A DNA stretch of 64,000 nucleotides from Betaproteobacteria bacterium. GTDB taxonomy: Bacteria; Pseudomonadota; Gammaproteobacteria; Burkholderiales; Rhodocyclaceae. The translations under genes and the position numbers were made by a program. Positions 1 to 8,294 of the stretch are shown here, in pieces. Under the pieces are notes generated by a model. That model ran no database searches and was not told the origin of the DNA. It worked only from the letters and a program-made list of their open reading frames with translations. The DNA lies in contig JADJXY010000002.1 of assembly GCA_016720065.1 (NCBI GenBank), positions 1,935,001 to 1,999,000 on the forward strand, written 5' to 3'. Each line of letters opens with the position of its first letter. Position 1 is the first letter of the stretch.

Positions 1-139
1 ACCAGGAAAGTCCGGCCTGGGCGCCTTCCAGGATGAGGAGCTCGAAGAGGGCGCGGTCGTCGCGCAGGGGGACGCCCCATTCCTCGTCGTGGTAGCGGCG
101 GTAGAGTTCGAATCCGGTGCACCAGGGGCAGGGTTCCAT
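1..139 (-). CDS. tag: DNA-3-methyladenine glycosylase I, 5' part only
   Basis: Only the first 46 codons are inside the window; the gene runs off the left edge. The translation begins MEPCPWC and continues with YHDEEWGVP and an LFELLILEGAQAGLSW stretch, which is the characteristic N-terminus of Tag. Tag excises 3-methyladenine from alkylated DNA in the cytoplasm. Cys4 and His17, two of the four zinc ligands known in E. coli Tag, are both present at the expected positions. The start is the ATG read leftward from position 139. Nothing can be said about the C-terminal ligands or about length. Confidence 0.88.
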   Translation of the reverse strand, partial: MEPCPWCTGFELYRRYHDEEWGVPLRDDRALFELLILEGAQAGLSW

Positions 140-260
140 GGGAGGTCTCGCAGAGCGTTGGGGTTTCGCCTGACCCCGGCAAGGTGCGAGAGGCTGGCGG
201 GGAGCGCGGCGCAGAGTAGTATGAAGGAAAGGCGCGACGGGTGAGGGGAAGGAGGCGGGC

Positions 261-2627
261 ATGTTTCCTGATTTTCGGCAGCTGACGCGGGGTGTCTCTC
301 AGGCAGCGGCCGCTCTGGCGATGCTCTGGCCGGGCATGGCCCCTCTGCCGGCCCTGGCGGAAGACACCTGCGCCCGCAGCCTCCCGCCGCTTTCCCAGGA
401 CTTCACCCCCGGAGGTCCTGTCCCGCCGGCCATTCCCGGCCGTGTGATCCCCATGCCCCATGTGCTGCGCGACGAATTTCTGGTCGCTTCCTGGCTGCAG
501 GGCTTCTACAACGCCGCACCGGGCTACGACCGCGGCCTCAATTGGGGCGGCCCCGAGGTTCTGCGGGGGGGCGACATTACGGGCACCTTGCAGGGTCTGG
601 CCGACATGGCCGAGTTTTTCGACTTTTCCCGCCCGCAGCAAACCGACACCCTGATCCTGAGCAAGTATTTCGTGGATGTCCTGCGCCAGCAGAAGCAGGT
701 GGAAGCGGCCATCCAGATCGCCAAGAACGAGGCGCGCAATCACGCCATGACCCTCAAGAATCGTCTGGCCTGCGGGCAGTCGGGAGACTATTCCTACCGC
801 GGCCGCGAGATCGTCATGGGCGACGACTACAGTTTCAGCGTGCATCTGGCCATCGGTTCCTTCAGCGTCTTCTGGGAGGCGACCTGCCGGGTCGGCCCCA
901 AGCGCTGCTGCATCCCCGACGCCGGCAGCGAATCGGGTTTCCGGGACGAGGCCGAATTCCACTGCGACATCGACTTCACCCTCTACGACAACTACAACTT
1001 CAGCATCCGCTCCGGCACCGGGGGAACGGGTCTGCTCAAGGCGATCAATCCCCTGGGCTGGTTCGGCACCAGCTTCCACCAGTACGGGCGCTGGCGGCAG
1101 GGCGTGGAGGGTCGCCTCACCCATGCCATGAGCCCAGCGGCTGCGGCCTGTTGCCGCCGCACGGCGGCCGATCCGCCCCCGCCTCCTCCGCCGCCGCCTC
1201 AGCCCCCCGATCCTCCCCCCGTGCAGCCGCCGCCCGGCGACGGTCCCGCCCCGACCGGCGAGGCGCCCTGCCCCGAGTGCGACCCCATCGCCGCCCAGAT
1301 CGCCGCCGCCGAGCAGGCCCTGGCCGACGCGGAAGCCCGCGTCGCCGCCTTGCGCCAGGCGGCGGAAGACAACCGCCGCAAGCGGGCCGCCGAGGAGGCC
1401 CGTCTCAAGGATCTCCAGCGCGAGCAGGACAAGGGCGAATGGACCGCCTCGGGCAGCGACCCGGAAACCGGCATCAGCAAGGATTACGACGCCACCCGGG
1501 GCGACGGGCAGGTCCATGTCACGGTGCGCAACGCCAAGGGCGAGGTGATCGACAGCTACAGCTATCCACGCAGCCGCAACGCCAGCGAAATCCGCAGCCG
1601 CATCGAGGCCACACAGAAGACCCTGGCCGACTTGCGGGCGGAAGGGGCCCGTCTGGACGAGCAACTCGGCAATGCCCTGAAGGAGCAACGCCGGCTTTCC
1701 GCGGAGCTGCGCCGCTTGCGGGCGGAACTTGAAGCCTGCCTGAAGCGCTGCCGCGGCGGGGGAGAAGACGGCGGCGGGACCGGCGCCCTGCCCGGCGGCG
1801 GCTGCAGTTTCCCGCCCGCCAAGCCCGCCATCCTCGGCCCCCGGGACCAGTTCGGCTACGGCGGCGAGCAGAAGGCGGCCGAAGTGGGCAAGGCCGCCCT
1901 CGGCCTGCTGGGTGGACTTTTGGGCGGCCGCGGCGGTGGCGGCCGGGGCGGTGGCCCCCTGGGTGGCGGGTCGGACGACGGCAAACCGCCCCTGGCCGAC
2001 GACCCTGTGCGCGACAAGCGCCTGTTCACCGACGCGGACACCGGCACGGCGATCAAGGTCGGGGGGCTCACCCGGCCCGACGGCAAGCTGCTGGTCAGCA
2101 TCGACGTGAACAAGGCCGAGGATAAGGGCGTCGTCCATTACGCCACCCTGGAGCGCCTCGAACCCCAGGCCGACGGCAGTTGCCGCCTGCTGGTCGCCGA
2201 ACCGGTGGAGTGGCAGCACTACGAAATCTGGGAAGACTGGTGGGCCAAGATTCGCATCCGCCGCTACGAGAGCGTCAATGGCGGCCCCTGGCGTCAGACC
2301 CACGACACCGGCTGGGTCGATTGGGGCAGCGGCTCCCGCCTGCTGGAAAGCGGCCTCCTCGCCCCCGACCAGATTCCCCGCACGGCCTGGGGCTCCATGG
2401 GGGCAGATCGTGCCTTCGGCGGCCCCCGGTCGGCGGGGGCGGTCTTCGACCTGGGGCGCATCGCCGAAGTCACGCCCGGCACGGCGGAACGGCTGGTGGT
2501 GCATGTCACCCGCCCGGGGCAGGATCCCGTCAGCACGGTACCCTTCGTGCTGTATCCGGTGAAGGGCGACGGCGGCCGCGTCGGCTATAGTGATTCCCCC
2601 TTGCCGCCGAGCGAAGGGCCCCGCTGA
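261..2627 (+). CDS. Large exported protein of unknown function, proline-rich and coiled-coil
   Basis: I do not recognise this 788-residue protein. It starts with a signal peptide (hydrophobic stretch about residues 13-33, likely cleavage after ALA at about 34), so it is probably periplasmic or secreted. Residues about 35-300 form a Cys-containing globular region. A run of prolines (about 303-330) is followed by a CPEC motif and two charged, alanine-rich coiled-coil segments (about 345-385 and 450-495). A Gly-rich linker (about 549-570) leads to a C-terminal domain with many Trp and Asp. The layout suggests an envelope-spanning or surface-associated structural protein, but that is inference. 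It stands alone, with no obvious operon partner except possibly the membrane enzyme 143 bases downstream. Confidence 0.75.
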   Translation: MFPDFRQLTRGVSQAAAALAMLWPGMAPLPALAEDTCARSLPPLSQDFTPGGPVPPAIPGRVIPMPHVLRDEFLVASWLQGFYNAAPGYDRGLNWGGPEVLRGGDITGTLQGLADMAEFFDFSRPQQTDTLILSKYFVDVLRQQKQVEAAIQIAKNEARNHAMTLKNRLACGQSGDYSYRGREIVMGDDYSFSVHLAIGSFSVFWEATCRVGPKRCCIPDAGSESGFRDEAEFHCDIDFTLYDNYNFSIRSGTGGTGLLKAINPLGWFGTSFHQYGRWRQGVEGRLTHAMSPAAAACCRRTAADPPPPPPPPPQPPDPPPVQPPPGDGPAPTGEAPCPECDPIAAQIAAAEQALADAEARVAALRQAAEDNRRKRAAEEARLKDLQREQDKGEWTASGSDPETGISKDYDATRGDGQVHVTVRNAKGEVIDSYSYPRSRNASEIRSRIEATQKTLADLRAEGARLDEQLGNALKEQRRLSAELRRLRAELEACLKRCRGGGEDGGGTGALPGGGCSFPPAKPAILGPRDQFGYGGEQKAAEVGKAALGLLGGLLGGRGGGGRGGGPLGGGSDDGKPPLADDPVRDKRLFTDADTGTAIKVGGLTRPDGKLLVSIDVNKAEDKGVVHYATLERLEPQADGSCRLLVAEPVEWQHYEIWEDWWAKIRIRRYESVNGGPWRQTHDTGWVDWGSGSRLLESGLLAPDQIPRTAWGSMGADRAFGGPRSAGAVFDLGRIAEVTPGTAERLVVHVTRPGQDPVSTVPFVLYPVKGDGGRVGYSDSPLPPSEGPR

Positions 2628-2770
2628 ACGCCCCCGCCGCAGCGCAGCGCTGAGCGGACCCCTTCATCGCGTTAAGGTTCTGTAAAGCCGGGAATGCCAG
2701 ACTCGCCGGGGTCTGCCGCCAGTCCCTCTCCCCGGGCCCCCGGACGCCCCCCACTTTTCGCCCCGATACC

Positions 2771-4702
2771 GTGCCCTCCACGCGCCGCCGCCCTCCCCTG
2801 CTCCTCATCGCCACCCTGGCCGCACTGCTCGTCTGGTCCCTCCTGCGCTTCGGCCTCTGGCTCTCGCTCGGCGATGCCCGCCCGGGCGCGCCCCTGACCG
2901 GATCGGCACTTCTGCTGGGCCTCGCCTTTGACCTCGCGACCCTGGCCTTCATGGCCGCCCCGGCACTATTGATCGCGGCGCTGTGGCCCAATCGCTGGGC
3001 CTCCGGGCGCCTCGCTCTGCTCCTTCGCTGGTGCATTCTCGGTACCGCGCTGTTCGCCCTGGGATTTGGCGCCATTGCCGAGGGGGTGTTCTGGCAGGAG
3101 TTCACCACACGCTTCAATTTCATTGCCGTCGACTACCTGATTTACACGCAGGAAGTGGTCAACAACATCCGGCAGTCCTACCCGGTGGGAGCAATCCTCG
3201 GCATGCTGGCCGTCGCCGTTGCGAGCCTGGTGTTCCTGCTGGCACAGCGCCTGGACTTGAGTGCCCGGCCAATCACCTGGCGGCACAGGGCTCTCCTGGC
3301 CCTTGCGGGGGTCGTGCTTCCTCCGGCCGCCTTCGCACTGTTCAGTGTCGACATGATGGAGTTTTCCGCCAATCAGTACGCCAACGAACTGGCGGGCAAC
3401 GGGCTGTTTTCCCTGGCCGCGGCCATGCGTCGCAATGAACTGGACTATGAACGCTACTACCGGACGATTCCGCAACCCCGGGCGGATCAGCTTCTGAGCA
3501 GTCTGGGTGCCAATCGCCTTCAGTTGTCCGACGCTTTTGCGGCACCTGAGACGGGGCCCCGCAAGGTCGAGCTAGGTCCTTTCACGCGCTCGCCCCGGCA
3601 TCTGATCCTGATATCCGTCGAAAGCCTCTCCGCGGAATTCCTGGGTGTTTATGGCAATTCTCAGGGCCTGACGCCCAAGCTGGACGAACTGGCCTCCGCA
3701 GGCCTGCGATTCGACTGGATGTTCGCCACGGGGACGCGCACCGTCAGGGGCCTGGAAGCGCTTTCCCTGGGGGTTCCCCCGGTGCCTGGACAATCCATCG
3801 TCCGCCGTCCGAACAACGAGCAACTGGCCAGCCTGGGGGAAGTGCTGGAGGACAACGGGTTCAAGAATTTCTTCCTCTACGGCGGCTACGGGTATTTCGA
3901 CAACATGAACGCCTTTTTCGGCGCCAACGACTATACGGTTATCGATCGCACCGACTTCAAAAAGGACTCGATCGTCTTCGAGAATGTTTGGGGTGTTGCG
4001 GACGAATCCCTGTACGCAAACACTCTGGCCACCGTAGACGCTGCGGTCCGCGCCGGGAATCGGGTTTTCGCCCACGTGATGACGACATCGAACCATCGTC
4101 CCTTCACCTACCCGGGCGGGCGGATCGACATCCCCTCGCCGGGAGGGCGGGAGGGCGCGGTGAAATACACCGACTACGCCATCGGGAAGTTCATCGACGA
4201 CGCCAGGGGAAAGGATTGGTTCAAGGACACCCTGTTCGTGATCGTCGCCGACCACTGCGCCTCTTCCGCCGGAAAGAGCAAGCTTCCGGTCGAAAAATAC
4301 CGCATCGCCGCTCTCTTCTACGCCCCTGACATGCTGGAGCCCGGCGTCTATGAGCGGCGCGCCAGCCAGATCGACCTCGTACCGACCCTGACCGACGTCC
4401 TGGGGGCCAAGGGCGACGAACACTTCTTCGGCCAGTCGCTGTTCGAGGAAAAGCACCTGCCCGCCCGCGCCTTCATCAGCAACTACCAGGAACTGGGCTA
4501 TTACCGGGAAGATCGGCTGGTCGTCCTTTCTCCGCGCCAGCGCGTCGAAACCTTCGCCATCGATCCCGCTACCCTCGCCGCATCGCCGACGGAAAACGAC
4601 GATGCCCTCACCGAGGAAGCGATCGCCTATTACCAGACGGCGTCCAAGGCCTTCAAGTCCGGCGCCCTGCGCTATACGGAACGCGCCTACTCCACCCGCT
4701 GA
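2771..4702 (+). CDS. LTA-synthase/sulfatase-family membrane enzyme (phosphoglycerol-transferase-like)
   Basis: This 643-residue protein has about five N-terminal transmembrane segments (residues about 8-205) followed by a periplasmic alkaline-phosphatase-fold domain. That domain opens with HLILISVESLSAEFLG and has a TGTRTVRGLEA segment carrying the probable nucleophile threonine. Near its end is FVIVADHC, a metal-site motif. This is the architecture of LTA synthases and MdoB-type phosphoglycerol transferases, which move phosphoglycerol from lipids onto envelope polymers or glucans. In Gram-negatives the acceptor is usually periplasmic glucan, but the substrate here is not shown by sequence. 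The GTG at 2771 gives the expected N-terminal membrane segment. Confidence 0.85.
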   Translation: MPSTRRRPPLLLIATLAALLVWSLLRFGLWLSLGDARPGAPLTGSALLLGLAFDLATLAFMAAPALLIAALWPNRWASGRLALLLRWCILGTALFALGFGAIAEGVFWQEFTTRFNFIAVDYLIYTQEVVNNIRQSYPVGAILGMLAVAVASLVFLLAQRLDLSARPITWRHRALLALAGVVLPPAAFALFSVDMMEFSANQYANELAGNGLFSLAAAMRRNELDYERYYRTIPQPRADQLLSSLGANRLQLSDAFAAPETGPRKVELGPFTRSPRHLILISVESLSAEFLGVYGNSQGLTPKLDELASAGLRFDWMFATGTRTVRGLEALSLGVPPVPGQSIVRRPNNEQLASLGEVLEDNGFKNFFLYGGYGYFDNMNAFFGANDYTVIDRTDFKKDSIVFENVWGVADESLYANTLATVDAAVRAGNRVFAHVMTTSNHRPFTYPGGRIDIPSPGGREGAVKYTDYAIGKFIDDARGKDWFKDTLFVIVADHCASSAGKSKLPVEKYRIAALFYAPDMLEPGVYERRASQIDLVPTLTDVLGAKGDEHFFGQSLFEEKHLPARAFISNYQELGYYREDRLVVLSPRQRVETFAIDPATLAASPTENDDALTEEAIAYYQTASKAFKSGALRYTERAYSTR

Positions 4703-4767
4703 ACGCCCATCCCGGCCGCACAGGCACGCCGCGCCCCAGCGACCAGACGCCACGCCAGAGCCAGGCG

Positions 4768-4932
4768 CTAAGGGGCGCCGGGGGCGCCGCGCCCGCCAGC
4801 GGCGTGGCGGGCGTCCTCTTTCATGTGCTTGATGGCGTAGCGGCCGATATACACCGCCATGACCAGAATGAAGAGGATGGTGAACAGGCTGAGCAAGCCA
4901 ATGTCGGAAGTGAAAAGCAGTTGCCAGGCCAT
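4768..4932 (-). CDS. DUF3149 small membrane protein
   Basis: A 54-residue single-pass membrane peptide beginning MAWQLLFTSDIGLLSLF, followed by a hydrophobic helix and a basic RYAIKHMKEDAR tail. This matches the DUF3149 family of very small betaproteobacterial membrane proteins, which have no known function. The frame is open farther upstream, but the ATG at 4932 is preceded by a good ribosome site (GGGAGA, about 6 bases away), so I chose it. The gene lies alone between convergent and tandem neighbours. Confidence 0.75.
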   Translation of the reverse strand: MAWQLLFTSDIGLLSLFTILFILVMAVYIGRYAIKHMKEDARHAAGGRGAPGAP

Positions 4933-5224
4933 GACGGATCTCCCAAACGTGACGGACATCGCCGCCCCGACAGCGATGGGGGCAGGCAGGGAAGATTTTG
5001 CAAGAGGCGTGCCTGGGGGAAACGCCGGTGGCGACTGTGGCGGGCCCTGCGCAAAACCCCTGGCCTGCCGGCCTTTTACGCGACAAGGGAGTGCAAAGGA
5101 CTGCCGCGGCGCACAGAATCGCCAGTCCCGCTGCGCCATCTTCGGCGCAGACCTTGGCGCAATGCGCCACATTCGGCACCCCTCCCCGTGACGCCGGTCA
5201 CCGCCAAGCCGACGGTCGCCGGGG

Positions 5225-6799
5225 TCAGTGGCTGGTGCCTTCGGATTTGGTGATCTTGTTCCAGACGTTGTACTTGCCCACGGGTTTCCGCATGGGCAGG
5301 CGCTTCACTTCCTTCAGGGTCGCCGCGTCGTAGATGATGAGGGCGCCCTGGTCTTCCCACAGGCTGGCAAGGACGTACTTGCCGTCCTTGGTGAATTCGA
5401 CGTGGGCAAAGGTCTTGCCGGGTTCCGGCTTCAATTCGGCGACGACCTCCAGGGTTTCCTTGTCGATGATCTGCATGGTGTCCTTGAACTCCTTGCTCAT
5501 CATCGAATCGGTCCAGGCGTAGCGGCTCTTCTCGTGGCTGCGCATGAAGAAACCAGGGCCCCGGGTCTTGATCTGCTTGATCGTCTTCCAGGTGGCCATG
5601 TCGATGATGCTGATCACCCCTTCGTTGAGGTTGGGGGTGGCCATCACCGTCCTGCCCTGCCAGGTCCAGCTGATGCCGGAACCCAGGTGGGGCATGCCGG
5701 GCAGCTCCAGATCGGCGATCTTCTTGCGCGCATCCAGATTGACCACCTGGCCGGTGACGGCGGCCTTGGCGTCGTTGCGCGAGGCACCCATCACCTCGTC
5801 GTAACCCTGGGTGAAGTAGAAGTCGTCCAGGTAGTCGTCGAGAACGCTGCGCTGGGGGTTGAGGAAGCCCTCGATGAAAGCGCCCTCCTTGTACTTGAAG
5901 TCGTGGATCATGCCGGCCGGAATATCCGGCGCCCTGGGGTTGTAGGAAACCTCCCACACTTCCTTGACGTCCTTCAGGGCCGCCACGAAGCTCTGCCGCG
6001 GCGAGGCGTCGTAGACGGCGGAGACCCGGGAGCTCAGCTTGCCGTCCTTGTCGGTGACCGGAAGGATTTTCTTCAGATTGAGGTCGGCGTCGAGGATGAC
6101 CAGGCTGTGGGGCAGGTAGTTGGCCACCGCCACCCACTTGCCGTCGCCGGAGACGGCCGCGTTGCGGGTGTTGATGCCGGCCCGCACCTCGGCCACCACC
6201 TTGAGGTTCCACAGGTCGAACTTGGTGATCCAGCCATCGCGGGACGCGAAGAAGACGAAACGCCCGTCCGGTGTGAATTTCGGCCCACCGTGCAGGGCGA
6301 AACGGCTCTGGAAGCGGTGCATGGGTTCGAGCTTGTCACCGTCGAGCACGGAGACGTGGTGGTCGCCGGATTCCACTACCAGGAAGAGGTTCATGGGGTC
6401 GGCGGTGAAGGCCGGCTTGTCCGGCAGGCTGCCGGCGGGGTGATAGACCACCCGGGAAGCCTTGATCTCGGCCTCGCGCCAGGCGGGCATGGGCTTGATC
6501 GGGGTGTAGGCGTAGTCCACCAGGGCCTTGATCTCCTCGGCCGCCAGTTGCTGGCCGAAGGCCGGCATCTGGGTCGCCGGCCGGCCTTCGCGGATGACCT
6601 TCTCGGCTTCGGCCTTCCTGAGGCGCGCCAAGTTGTCAGGCAGCAGGGCGGGACCGATACCCCCAAGACGATCGGCACCGTGGCAGGCCGCGCAGTGCTG
6701 TTTGAAATTGGCCGGCGCATCGGCGGCCTCGGCCAGGTTGGCCAGGGCGGAGAGGAAATAGACGGCGAAGGCGGCCGCGGCAAGGGTTTTCCAGTTCAT
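5225..6799 (-). CDS. nirN: NirN, cytochrome c / d1-type dehydrogenase of heme d1 synthesis
   Basis: This 524-residue protein has a signal peptide (cleavage near AEA-AD, residue about 25), a cytochrome c domain with CAACH at 36-40, and a long beta-propeller domain. The propeller is homologous to the d1 domain of nitrite reductase and ends in GKYNVWNKI, the NirS/NirN-type C-terminus. NirN is a periplasmic enzyme known to catalyse the final dehydrogenation of dihydro-heme d1. The attached cytochrome c domain and the length (about 490-525 in the family) separate it from NirF, which is also present in this window. It lies downstream of nirJ on the same strand, 164 bases away, with a repeat element between them. 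Confidence 0.88.
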   Translation of the reverse strand: MNWKTLAAAAFAVYFLSALANLAEAADAPANFKQHCAACHGADRLGGIGPALLPDNLARLRKAEAEKVIREGRPATQMPAFGQQLAAEEIKALVDYAYTPIKPMPAWREAEIKASRVVYHPAGSLPDKPAFTADPMNLFLVVESGDHHVSVLDGDKLEPMHRFQSRFALHGGPKFTPDGRFVFFASRDGWITKFDLWNLKVVAEVRAGINTRNAAVSGDGKWVAVANYLPHSLVILDADLNLKKILPVTDKDGKLSSRVSAVYDASPRQSFVAALKDVKEVWEVSYNPRAPDIPAGMIHDFKYKEGAFIEGFLNPQRSVLDDYLDDFYFTQGYDEVMGASRNDAKAAVTGQVVNLDARKKIADLELPGMPHLGSGISWTWQGRTVMATPNLNEGVISIIDMATWKTIKQIKTRGPGFFMRSHEKSRYAWTDSMMSKEFKDTMQIIDKETLEVVAELKPEPGKTFAHVEFTKDGKYVLASLWEDQGALIIYDAATLKEVKRLPMRKPVGKYNVWNKITKSEGTSH

Positions 6800-6850
6800 T
6801 AAACGATCACCAATGCGTTGTTGGAACGGCAGCGCGACCGCCCCCAAAAA

Positions 6851-6948
6851 CCGTTCGCCCTGAGCCTGTCGAAGGGCGCTAAACCTAGGGGCATCCCGGG
6901 CTTCGACAAGCCTGTCCTGAGCACCGTCGAAGGGCTCAGCCCGAACGG
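6851..6948. repeat. REP-like inverted repeat between nirN and nirJ
   Basis: The element opens with CCGTTCGCCCTGAGCC and closes with GGCTCAGCCCGAACGG, an imperfect inverted pair. Inside are further copies of the TCGA-containing core (CTGTCGAAGGG and CTTCGACAAGCC). This wording is typical of a short dispersed palindromic repeat common in proteobacterial intergenic DNA. It fills most of the 164-base gap inside the nirJN unit and could form strong RNA hairpins. Confidence 0.75.
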
Positions 6949-6963
6949 AGGGGGGACGGCGAT

Positions 6964-8115
6964 TCACGCCGAGATTTCCTCGTCGTCCAGATAACACCCC
7001 GGATCTTCCGCCCAGGGGTCGCCGGTCATCTGCTGTGCCCGCACCCGGGTGTTGCCGTTGCAGATGGGCAGGTAGGCGCAACTGCCGCAGCGGCCCTTGA
7101 CCGCCCGCGGGAACTGCTTGAGGCCGGCCATGAGGGGGTCGGAGGTATCCGGCCAGATTTGCGAAAAGGGCCGCTCCTTCACATTGCCCAGGGTGTGGTG
7201 CCACCACATGGTGTCCGGATGCACGTTGCCCAGGTTGTCGATGTTGGCGACGTTGATGCCCGAGGAATTGCCGCCCCACTGCCTGAGCTTGGCCTCGACG
7301 TGGGCCGCCTTGTCCGGGAAGCGGCGGCGCACCCAGTGCAGGAAATAGACGCCGTCGGCGTCGTTGTTGCCGGTGGTGAATTCCTTGTCCAGGCCGCGTT
7401 GGTGATAGTCCCAGCAGGTGTCGAAAAGGAGGTCCATGGCCCAGCGGGTGAGCTTGTGCTGGGCATCGTCCTTGCGGTTCTTGTTGCCGCGGCCAGCGTA
7501 GTTGAGGTGGGAGAAGTAGAAACGGTCGATGCGTTCGTCTTCCACCAGCTTGAGCAGGCCCGGCAGATCCTGGGCGTTGTCCTGGGTCATGGTGAAGCGC
7601 ACGCCGATCTTGAGGCCCCCGTCGTTGCCATAATCGCGGCAGAGGCGGATGCCCTTGAGCGAGGCCTCGAAAGCCCCGTCGAGCCGGCGGAACTTGTCGT
7701 GGGTGGCGCCCAGCCCGTCGAGGGAGACGCCCACATAGTTGAAGTCGCACTCGGCGATCCGGCCGATGTTTTCCTCGGTGATGAGGGTGCCGTTGGAGGA
7801 GAGGCCCACATAGAAGCCCTTGGCCTTGGCCCGCTTGGCGATGTCGAAGATGTCCGGCCGCAGCAGGGGCTCGCCGCCGGAAAGGATGAGCACCGGCACG
7901 CGGAAGGCCTTGAGATCGTCCATCACCGCATACACCTGGTCGGTGGAAAGCTCCCCGGGGAAATTGGTGTCGGCGGAAATGGAATAGCAATGCTTGCAGG
8001 TGAGATTGCAGCGACGGATCAGATTCCAGATCACCACCGGCCCCGGCGGATTGCGCTTGGGACCGAGGGGCGTCGGGGCGGCCACTTCGGCCAGGTATTG
8101 GGATATGCGGAACAT
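6964..8115 (-). CDS. nirJ: NirJ, radical SAM enzyme of heme d1 synthesis
   Basis: A 383-residue radical SAM protein with the [4Fe-4S]/SAM motif CNLTCKHC at residues 36-43 and LSGGEPLL shortly after. A C-terminal SPASM-type cluster region (CGSCAYLPIC, plus a later Cys) sits near residues 350-375. NirJ converts didecarboxysiroheme toward heme d1 by replacing propionate side chains with oxo groups. Length and motif layout are normal for NirJ. The gene is the first of the nirJN pair and has an FNR/DNR-like site 55-68 bases upstream of its start. Confidence 0.92.
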   Translation of the reverse strand: MFRISQYLAEVAAPTPLGPKRNPPGPVVIWNLIRRCNLTCKHCYSISADTNFPGELSTDQVYAVMDDLKAFRVPVLILSGGEPLLRPDIFDIAKRAKAKGFYVGLSSNGTLITEENIGRIAECDFNYVGVSLDGLGATHDKFRRLDGAFEASLKGIRLCRDYGNDGGLKIGVRFTMTQDNAQDLPGLLKLVEDERIDRFYFSHLNYAGRGNKNRKDDAQHKLTRWAMDLLFDTCWDYHQRGLDKEFTTGNNDADGVYFLHWVRRRFPDKAAHVEAKLRQWGGNSSGINVANIDNLGNVHPDTMWWHHTLGNVKERPFSQIWPDTSDPLMAGLKQFPRAVKGRCGSCAYLPICNGNTRVRAQQMTGDPWAEDPGCYLDDEEISA

Positions 8116-8169
8116 GGGAGTCTCGGGCTCGGAACGCCGCTATTCAACGGCACCGGCGGGAGAATAGCC

Positions 8170-8183
8170 TTGACCCGGGTCAA
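8170..8183. promoter_or_regulatory. FNR/DNR-like box upstream of nirJ
   Basis: The sequence TTGACCCGGGTCAA is a perfect 14-base palindrome of the form TTGAC-N4-GTCAA, close to the TTGAT-N4-ATCAA consensus for FNR/DNR-type regulators. Its centre lies about 61 bases before the nirJ ATG. That is a reasonable distance for activation of nirJN under low oxygen or nitric oxide. Control of the divergent ABC transporter gene at 8295 is possible but less likely. Confidence 0.55.
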
Positions 8184-8294
8184 CCGGAAAAATTATGCGG
8201 CGTCAGCAGGGAGCCGCCCCACCGGGCCGGGAAGCCGCCTCCGGTATACTTCCCGCCTTGCACCCGTCGGCGCCCCCCGCCAGAAAACCATTCC

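Noticed and set aside
3572..5179. A 535-residue minus-strand frame opposite the LTA-synthase-like gene
   Set aside because: Shadow frame; it merely includes part of the DUF3149 region in the wrong phase.
5225..7990. One 921-residue minus-strand frame spanning nirJ and nirN
   Set aside because: The upstream third is out of frame with nirJ and passes through the palindromic repeat. NirN starts at 6799 with its own signal peptide.
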